NCBI GenBank assembly: GCA_002296885.1
Contig: DBIH01000184.1
Span: 1-10,358 of the forward strand
DNA from: Flavobacterium sp. UBA807
GTDB lineage: Bacteria; Bacteroidota; Bacteroidia; Flavobacteriales; Flavobacteriaceae
DNA length: 10,358 nucleotides
Direction of reading: 5' to 3'
The notes below the pieces were generated by a model. The model was given only the letters and a program-made list of their open reading frames with translations, was not told where the DNA came from and made no database searches. Shown here in pieces: positions 5,082-10,358 of the stretch. Numbering within the stretch: the stretch's first letter is position 1; every line of letters begins with the position of its first letter. The translations under genes were made by a program, and so were the position numbers.

Positions 5082-7433
5082 TTATTCTTTGATAACTTTA
5101 ATAGTTTTTACTTCGTTGTTAGAAGTTACTTTAACCATATAAGCACCTTTTGCTAAGTTTGACATATCAACCTGAGCTGTATTAGCACCAATTTTATTAG
5201 AGCTTACAATTTGACCTAATAAGTTAAACACTTCAACATTTGAAATTTCCTGATTGTATGATAAATTCAAGATGTTTTTAACAGGGTTTGGATAATAAGC
5301 AAAATTAGCATTATCGAATGAGCTGTTTCCTAATGAAGCATCGTAAGCAGAAATTTTGAATGAGTTTACTGTAGCACTTGGTGCAGTAGTACCCCATTTC
5401 CATACACCAATATAAATAGTATCACCTGCTGTAAGACCAGTAAGTGACATTAATGATAATAAACCTGTACCGCTATCATCATCACAACCAACCTCAGTTA
5501 AAGCACCACATGTTCCTGTAAAAGCAGCTATAGTAGTGTCTCCTAGAGAATTTGAAGTTCCAGCTTGTATTTCTACAGTTAAAGTTCCAGAAGCAGGAAC
5601 AACCACAGAATACCAAACATCTGAATTTTGTGTATTTAAATATGCACAAGATGGTGTATTATCTGCATCATTAGTGGCATTTAAAACAGTTCCATCAACA
5701 GGATAGTCAGCAAATACTCCACCAGGAGTTAAAGCTATAGCACCGGTACATGCATCATTTGCAGGTGGTGGTGGTGGTGTAACTGTTAATACACCGCTTT
5801 TATATGTTGTTCCATCCCAGAAGTTACCATTGTTACTTGCATCAATTCCTCCATAAACGTATGCCCCACCATTTAATTGGAATCTTGTTGCATAGTAGTA
5901 AGTACCCGGAGCTAAAGTAGAACCAATAGATGCCATATATTCGTCATTGTTACCAGCATCAACATTGTAAGTAGCAACTGTCCAGTTTGTCCATGTATTA
6001 GGATTTGTGTCAGATCCAATTGGGCTTACTCCAACCCATGCATTTATTCCAGCAGCTTGTCCCGCAGGGTTAGTTAAACCAGCTTCATAAACTTGTCCAT
6101 AAACAGTTCCGCTACCTCCTTGTACAAAAGTAAGTGTTGGTGGCCATTGCAAGTTTGCGTAATCAGGTGAATCTGCTGGTGGTGTAGTTACATTTACAGT
6201 GAAATCTAGAGTAACACCATAAGTTCCTGAATAACATGGGGCTGGTGGTACCTGACCAGAATCAGCGGTACCAATTCTCATTCTGTGTTGACCAAGAGGA
6301 GCAGATACAGGCATAGTAAATGTTGCATCTAATGTTGTAGGATTTGTAGCTGTTGAAGCAATTCCTGTTTTTACCAACTCACCTGCATCATCAAAATCAA
6401 AATCATTATTGAAATCAATCCAGATATTTGTATCATAAGTATATCCGGTTGCAAAAGTAATTTGTGTATTAGCTGCAAGACCTTGTGGGAAATCAACTAT
6501 TGTAGAAGTGTAATCAGCATATGTAACATCACCATTAGGTACGTTAGTTGTTCCTAATAAAACATTGGTAACTCCTAAATTATCATTACTGGTTGGAACA
6601 GAAGTACAATAGCATCCTGATGCGAAAGTTGTATAAGTGTTTTCAGTACAGCCAACAGCAGGACCAACCGCATTGTGAGGAACAACTGTCCAATAGTAAG
6701 TAGTTCCAGGAGTCTGGGTTGCTAAATTATAAGTAACTACATTACCAATATCAACATTATTAACTACGTCAGTTCCACCGGAAGTAGTTCCAACTGTTAA
6801 GTTATATCCTGTAACACCTGCCACTGCATCCCAAGAAATTGTAGAGGCAAAATTACCACATGTTGCATTAGGTGTTGAAACCGGGTTAGCTGCACATCCC
6901 GGAACAGTAGTAGGAGGTGTATCATTTACTACATGATCCACAGATATTCTCCATTCATCTGTAGTGGTTGAATGCATACCAATGTAAATAGTTTGACCAA
7001 CATAAGCCGATAAGTCATAACTGTATTCAACATAAGTTCCTAAACTACTATCAGGCGCAACAGTATCAACTAAAGTTGTAAGTCCGGCTGCATCTGGAGT
7101 TGTTGTTGAAACCAACAGATCAAATTGTTCTGGATAATCCGGGTCAAAACTTCTGGCCCAGAAAGAAAAACGATCATTAACACCAGCAGTAACAGTTATT
7201 GCAGGTGTAATCAAATAATCATCATGAGCTGTTGATGAATAGGAAATAAGAGCAGAAGCCGTTCCTTCCAAAACAAATGGCGCAGTAGTCCACTGTACCC
7301 AAGTGTTTGCATCTCCGCCGTTGATAACAGTCCATGTGGCAGGAATTCCAGATTCGAAGCCTTCAGTAAACTGACCAAATGACGATGTAATTGAACCTAT
7401 TAAAAATAGGAATACTAACGTAATTTTTTTCAT
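5082..7433 (-). CDS. T9SS-exported multidomain cell-surface protein
   Basis: This 783-residue protein is predicted to cross the inner membrane by Sec and the outer membrane by T9SS. A signal peptide covers about 1-20 (hydrophobic LVFLFLIG core, likely cut before Q21). A cleaved-adhesin/choice-of-anchor-J-like jelly roll spans about 22-172 (FTEGFESG start). A fibronectin III-like segment covers about 175-270. A GEVED-type domain covers about 273-415, with the acidic WIDFNNDFDFDDAGE run near 338-352. An unassigned beta-rich module covers about 418-550. After a five-proline linker (553-557), an NDAC-type PPC-like domain covers about 559-700. The type A sorting domain (about 703-783) has YPNP at 714-717 and ends with KTIKVIKE. 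No catalytic motif is apparent, so adhesion or glycan binding is the likeliest role. It has its own terminator and a candidate promoter. Confidence 0.9.
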   Translation of the reverse strand: MKKITLVFLFLIGSITSSFGQFTEGFESGIPATWTVINGGDANTWVQWTTAPFVLEGTASALISYSSTAHDDYLITPAITVTAGVNDRFSFWARSFDPDYPEQFDLLVSTTTPDAAGLTTLVDTVAPDSSLGTYVEYSYDLSAYVGQTIYIGMHSTTTDEWRISVDHVVNDTPPTTVPGCAANPVSTPNATCGNFASTISWDAVAGVTGYNLTVGTTSGGTDVVNNVDIGNVVTYNLATQTPGTTYYWTVVPHNAVGPAVGCTENTYTTFASGCYCTSVPTSNDNLGVTNVLLGTTNVPNGDVTYADYTSTIVDFPQGLAANTQITFATGYTYDTNIWIDFNNDFDFDDAGELVKTGIASTATNPTTLDATFTMPVSAPLGQHRMRIGTADSGQVPPAPCYSGTYGVTLDFTVNVTTPPADSPDYANLQWPPTLTFVQGGSGTVYGQVYEAGLTNPAGQAAGINAWVGVSPIGSDTNPNTWTNWTVATYNVDAGNNDEYMASIGSTLAPGTYYYATRFQLNGGAYVYGGIDASNNGNFWDGTTYKSGVLTVTPPPPPANDACTGAIALTPGGVFADYPVDGTVLNATNDADNTPSCAYLNTQNSDVWYSVVVPASGTLTVEIQAGTSNSLGDTTIAAFTGTCGALTEVGCDDDSGTGLLSLMSLTGLTAGDTIYIGVWKWGTTAPSATVNSFKISAYDASLGNSSFDNANFAYYPNPVKNILNLSYNQEISNVEVFNLLGQIVSSNKIGANTAQVDMSNLAKGAYMVKVTSNNEVKTIKVIKE

Positions 7434-7461
7434 GTTATATAGTTTATAAAGTTAATTTCGA

Positions 7462-7493
7462 TAAAAGTAAGGATAATAAAAAAAACTCACAAA
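7462..7493 (-). promoter_or_regulatory. Candidate promoter of the T9SS protein gene
   Basis: On the minus strand TTTG (7490-7493) is followed after 20 bases by TACTTTTA (7462-7469), which matches the -7 consensus TAnnTTTG except at its last base. The spacing suits Bacteroidota promoters. A start a few bases further on would leave a leader of about 20-25 bases before the ATG at 7433. The -33 element lies within the terminator hairpin of the upstream gene. Confidence 0.4.
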
Positions 7494-7508
7494 TAAATTG
7501 TGAGTTTT
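7478..7508 (-). terminator. Rho-independent terminator of fabV
   Basis: AAAACTCACAA (7482-7492) and TTGTGAGTTTT (7498-7508) form a perfect 11-bp stem with a 5-base loop. On the minus strand it runs into eight T (complement of 7478-7485). It lies 31 bases past the fabV stop. Confidence 0.88.
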
Positions 7509-7539
7509 ATATACTGGAAGTTTAAAAATTAACACCTAT

Positions 7540-8733
7540 CTAATTTTTAATACTAGGAATTAATAATAATTCATTTGCATCTGCATTATAATCAACTTTT
7601 TGAAATCCAAAGCCAAAAAGATTTAAAAAATCCTGCTTGTATCCGGACAAATCTCCTATCTCAGAAAGGTTTTCCGAAGTAGCTTTAGCCCAAAGTGTTT
7701 TAACTCTTTCCTGAATGTCATCCCTCATTTCCCAATCATCAATTCTGATTCTTCCTTTATCATCTGTCGGAACTTCATTGCCTGTGTATAAACGTTGTTC
7801 AAAAAGTCTCTGTATCTGCTCGATGCAACCTTCGTGAACCCCTTCTGCCTTCATGATTTTATAAAGTAAAGAAATGTATAGTGGAATTACAGGAATTGCA
7901 GAACTTGCCTGAGTTACCAAAGCTTTATTTACAGAAACGTAGGCTTTTCCGTTTACTGATTTCAAATCATCAGTAATTTTAAAAGCTGTTGCTTCTAAAT
8001 CATCTTTAGCACGACCAATGGTTCCTTTTCTGTAAACGGCTTCTGTAACTTCTGGACCAATATAAGAATAGGCTATTGTTGTTGCACCATTTGCTAAAAC
8101 ACCGGCATTTTTTAAAGCATCCATCCACATCGACCAGTCTTCGCCACCCATCACAACAACTGTGTTGTCGATATCTTCCTGATTAGCAGGTTCAATGCTG
8201 ACCTGCGATACAATTCCTGTATGAAAATCAACAGTTTTGTTTGAGAAAGTCTGACCTATTGGTTTTAAGACAGAACGGTGCAAAACACCGGTCACAGGAT
8301 GCAAACGAACTGGTGAAGCCAAGCTGTAAATTACTAAATCAACCTGACCTAAATCAGCTTTAATTAAGTCTATAGTTTGCTGCTTAATTTCATTTGAAAA
8401 TGCATCTCCGTTGATACTTTTAGCATATAATCCTGCTTTATTTGCTTCAATTTCAAAAGCTGCCGAATTATACCAACCCGGAGTTGCTGTCTTTCCTGCT
8501 GTTGGTTCCTTTTCAAAGAAAACACCAATTGTAGCAGCACCTGAACCAAAAGCACTTGTAATTCTTGATGCCAATCCAAACCCAGTGGATGCACCAATAA
8601 CCAATACTTTTTTTGCACCGTCGATATGACCTTTAGATTTTACATACTCAATCTGGTTTTTAACATTTTGAGCGCAACCATCAGGATGAGCTGTTAAACA
8701 AATAAATCCTCGCATTCTTGGTTCTATAATCAT
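7540..8733 (-). CDS. fabV: FabV/TER-type trans-2-enoyl-(ACP/CoA) reductase
   Basis: This 397-residue enzyme reduces the double bond of trans-2-enoyl-ACP or enoyl-CoA with NADH. A Rossmann-type glycine-rich loop, VIGASTGFGLA, follows the N-terminal extension typical of the family (MIIEPRMRGFICLTAHP). The catalytic pair is Y234 and K243, in the Y-x8-K spacing (YRKGTIGRAK) that separates FabV from FabI (Y-x6-K). YSYIGPEVTEAVY precedes it as in known FabV and TER proteins. Length is typical. Sequence alone does not settle whether it serves fatty-acid elongation (FabV) or acts mainly on crotonyl-CoA (TER); both names are used for this family in Bacteroidota. FabV enzymes are known to tolerate triclosan better than FabI, but that is untested here. 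recN lies 57 bases upstream and a terminator follows. Confidence 0.94.
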   Translation of the reverse strand: MIIEPRMRGFICLTAHPDGCAQNVKNQIEYVKSKGHIDGAKKVLVIGASTGFGLASRITSAFGSGAATIGVFFEKEPTAGKTATPGWYNSAAFEIEANKAGLYAKSINGDAFSNEIKQQTIDLIKADLGQVDLVIYSLASPVRLHPVTGVLHRSVLKPIGQTFSNKTVDFHTGIVSQVSIEPANQEDIDNTVVVMGGEDWSMWMDALKNAGVLANGATTIAYSYIGPEVTEAVYRKGTIGRAKDDLEATAFKITDDLKSVNGKAYVSVNKALVTQASSAIPVIPLYISLLYKIMKAEGVHEGCIEQIQRLFEQRLYTGNEVPTDDKGRIRIDDWEMRDDIQERVKTLWAKATSENLSEIGDLSGYKQDFLNLFGFGFQKVDYNADANELLLIPSIKN

Positions 8734-8769
8734 ATCGTAAGTGTTTTATATTTTAGTTTTATTTTGTTG

Positions 8770-8777
8770 CAAAATTA
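8770..8777 (-). promoter_or_regulatory. Candidate -7 element for fabV
   Basis: The minus strand reads TAATTTTG, an exact TAnnTTTG match, in the 57-base gap after the recN stop and about 36 bases before the fabV ATG. The upstream -33 region overlaps the recN 3' end and has only weak matches (CTTTA about 22 bases away). It may allow fabV to be transcribed apart from recN. Confidence 0.35.
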
Positions 8778-8790
8778 ATAAATTCGGATT

Positions 8791-10358
8791 TTAATTTAGT
8801 AAAGCTTTAGCATGATTAACGGCAGAATCTGAAATATCTTTTCCTGAGAGCATTTCGGCAATTTCTATTATCCGTTCATCATTGGTAAGTAATTTCAATT
8901 CTGAAATGGTTGTATCTTCAAAAACGGTTTTGAAAACTTTGTAATGCAGGCTTCCTTTTGCGGCAATCTGAGGAAGATGCGTTATCGCAAAAACCTGCAT
9001 CGTCTTACTCATTTCCTTCATTATCTCTCCCATTTTATTAGCAATCTCGCCCGAAACTCCCGTGTCAATTTCATCAAATATTATTGTTGGTAATTTTGAA
9101 TAGTTAGTTAGAATGGATTTTACAGCAAGCATTATTCGAGACATTTCACCTCCGGAAGCTACTTTTTTGAGCAGTCCAAAATCGGTTCCTTTATTAGCTG
9201 AAAATAAGAACTGAAGATTATCTTTTCCGTTGTTCTGGTAAGTCGATGAAGGCTGGATTTCTATTTTAAATTGCACATTCGGCATTCCTAACTGGTTCAG
9301 AATCGCAATTAATTTTTCTGTTAGATTGGGTATTGCCTCTCTCCTGCTTCTGCTAATTTTTACAGCTATAGCATCTAATTGTGTTTCGAAATCTTTGATA
9401 TCGTTTTCCAACTTTTCAATTTCTCTTTCCAAGGTCGCAACCGAAACCACTTTATTCTCTAATTCAGACTGAATTTCGAGTAATTCTTCAACAGTTAAAA
9501 CATTGTGTTTTTTCTGCAGATTATAAATCGATTGCAATTTTTGGTTGATTTGTTCCAGCTTTTCGGGATCATTATAAACTAATTCCAATTCACGGTTCAA
9601 TTCTTTTACGATATCATCAAACTCGATTACGATGCTGTTGGTGCGCTCAAAAAGCGATAGAAACTCAGATGAAAAACTGCTGTTTTTTTGAAGTAGTGCT
9701 TTGAATTCTTTTAAGTTTTTCAAAATCCCAAATTCATCTTCATTGCTTATCATCAAAAGCTTTTCAAGATTTTCTTTTATAAACTCTACATTACTCAAAG
9801 ACTGATAAGTTTGTTCTAATTCTTCCTGCTCACCCGATTTTAAATTGGCTGTTTCCAATTCCCTATACAAAAAATCGTTATAATCTTTTTCTTTTAAAAT
9901 GTTAGAAAACTCATTTCTTTTAGATTCTAAAACCGATTTCGCCACACGGTATTGTTTTAAAAAAAATTGAAATTCAGATAACAATTCCTTATTATTAGCA
10001 ATCGCGTCAACTATTTTAAACTGAAAATCTTCTTCTGATAATTCCAAAGTCTGGTGCTGTGAATGCACATCTATCAGATAAAAACTTAAATCCTGAAGTT
10101 GCTGAAGATTGACCGGACTGTCATTTACAAAAGCCCTAGATTTTCCAGAAGGAAGAATTTCTCTCCTGATAATGGTTTCGTCTTCGTAATCTAAATCGTT
10201 AGCTTCAAAGAAAAATTTTAAATCGTATTTCCGAATAGAAAAATTAGCTTCGACAATGCATTTTTCGTCTTTATTCTTAAGTGAAGTCAAATCGGCACGC
10301 TTTCCCAAAACCAAGCCCAAAGCGCCAAGAAGTATTGATTTTCCTGCTCCTGTTTCTC
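8791..10358 (-). CDS. recN: DNA repair ATPase RecN (N-terminus beyond the window)
   Basis: RecN is an SMC-like ATPase that acts early in double-strand break repair with RecA. The reading frame stays open to the window edge, and the first visible codons give ETGAGKSILLGA, the Walker A loop. The true start, probably about 30 residues further upstream, is therefore outside. The TTG at 10318-10320 is an internal leucine, not a start. A glutamine- and glutamate-rich coiled-coil region occupies the middle (about 9380-9960). The signature ASGGEMSR (about 9137-9162) and the Walker B IIFDEIDTG (about 9061-9087) follow, with ITHLPQIAAKG just after. About 521 residues are visible, ending ALLN, consistent with a full-length family member of roughly 550. 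No damage to the gene is visible. Confidence 0.95.
   Translation of the reverse strand, partial: ETGAGKSILLGALGLVLGKRADLTSLKNKDEKCIVEANFSIRKYDLKFFFEANDLDYEDETIIRREILPSGKSRAFVNDSPVNLQQLQDLSFYLIDVHSQHQTLELSEEDFQFKIVDAIANNKELLSEFQFFLKQYRVAKSVLESKRNEFSNILKEKDYNDFLYRELETANLKSGEQEELEQTYQSLSNVEFIKENLEKLLMISNEDEFGILKNLKEFKALLQKNSSFSSEFLSLFERTNSIVIEFDDIVKELNRELELVYNDPEKLEQINQKLQSIYNLQKKHNVLTVEELLEIQSELENKVVSVATLEREIEKLENDIKDFETQLDAIAVKISRSRREAIPNLTEKLIAILNQLGMPNVQFKIEIQPSSTYQNNGKDNLQFLFSANKGTDFGLLKKVASGGEMSRIMLAVKSILTNYSKLPTIIFDEIDTGVSGEIANKMGEIMKEMSKTMQVFAITHLPQIAAKGSLHYKVFKTVFEDTTISELKLLTNDERIIEIAEMLSGKDISDSAVNHAKALLN

Noticed and set aside
5763..5777. Tandem CCA repeat in the T9SS gene as a phase-variation tract
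   Set aside because: The unit is a triplet (five prolines), so length changes would keep the frame; it is best read as a proline linker between domains.
8370..8629. Open frames within fabV on both strands
   Set aside because: They are contained in the conserved cofactor-binding region of fabV and have no motifs of their own.
43..8733. A fatty-acid gene cluster formed by the thioesterase, coaE and fabV
   Set aside because: The three genes are on different strands or transcription units, separated by terminators and unrelated genes; shared metabolism alone does not make a cluster.
8772..8797. AT-rich stem-loop at the end of recN as a terminator
   Set aside because: The stem is almost all A-T with a bulge, overlaps the stop codon and the -7 candidate, and lacks a clean T tract on the minus strand.
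10318..10320. TTG as the start codon of recN
   Set aside because: The frame continues upstream with the Walker A sequence ETGAGKS to the window edge, so this TTG codes for an internal leucine.

Overview
The window looks like chromosome from a Bacteroidota species of the Flavobacterium type. The sequence is AT-rich. It holds a secreted protein with a type IX secretion (T9SS) C-terminal sorting domain, several matches to the Bacteroidota -7 element TAnnTTTG, and a two-component pair resembling RprX/RprY. No insertion sequence, phage gene, CRISPR array, tRNA or rRNA was seen. Nearly all of it is compact, core-type coding sequence, and no gene-free stretch exceeds 300 bases.

Plus strand (1-783): the last 13 codons of a possible upstream gene run directly into an acyl-ACP thioesterase. 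Between 784 and 1009 lies a structured, probably RNA-coding element with nested palindromes. It may belong to the flavobacterial flavo-1 type (family name from memory). It is followed by a terminator that can work in both directions.

Minus strand, transcribed right to left: recN (cut by the right edge; its N-terminus lies outside the window), fabV/TER enoyl reductase, a 783-residue T9SS-exported multidomain protein, a membrane-anchored family 2 glycosyltransferase, coaE, then sensor kinase rprX and response regulator rprY. The glycosyltransferase and coaE overlap by 4 bases (ATGA). rprX and rprY are 22 bases apart. A terminator at 5030-5062 separates the T9SS gene from the glycosyltransferase-coaE-rprXY group, and another at 7478-7508 separates fabV from the T9SS gene.

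Links between the genes: thioesterase and fabV act at the end and in the elongation cycle of fatty-acid synthesis, and coaE makes CoA, which also supplies the phosphopantetheine arm of ACP. These genes are on different transcription units, so the shared theme may be coincidence. RprXY is an envelope-type two-component system. A PhoB-box-like 7-4-7 direct repeat upstream of rprX could be its own control site. I found no clearly novel multi-gene system. The points most worth checking are the structured element at 786-975, the direct repeats upstream of rprX, and the unassigned middle module of the T9SS protein.
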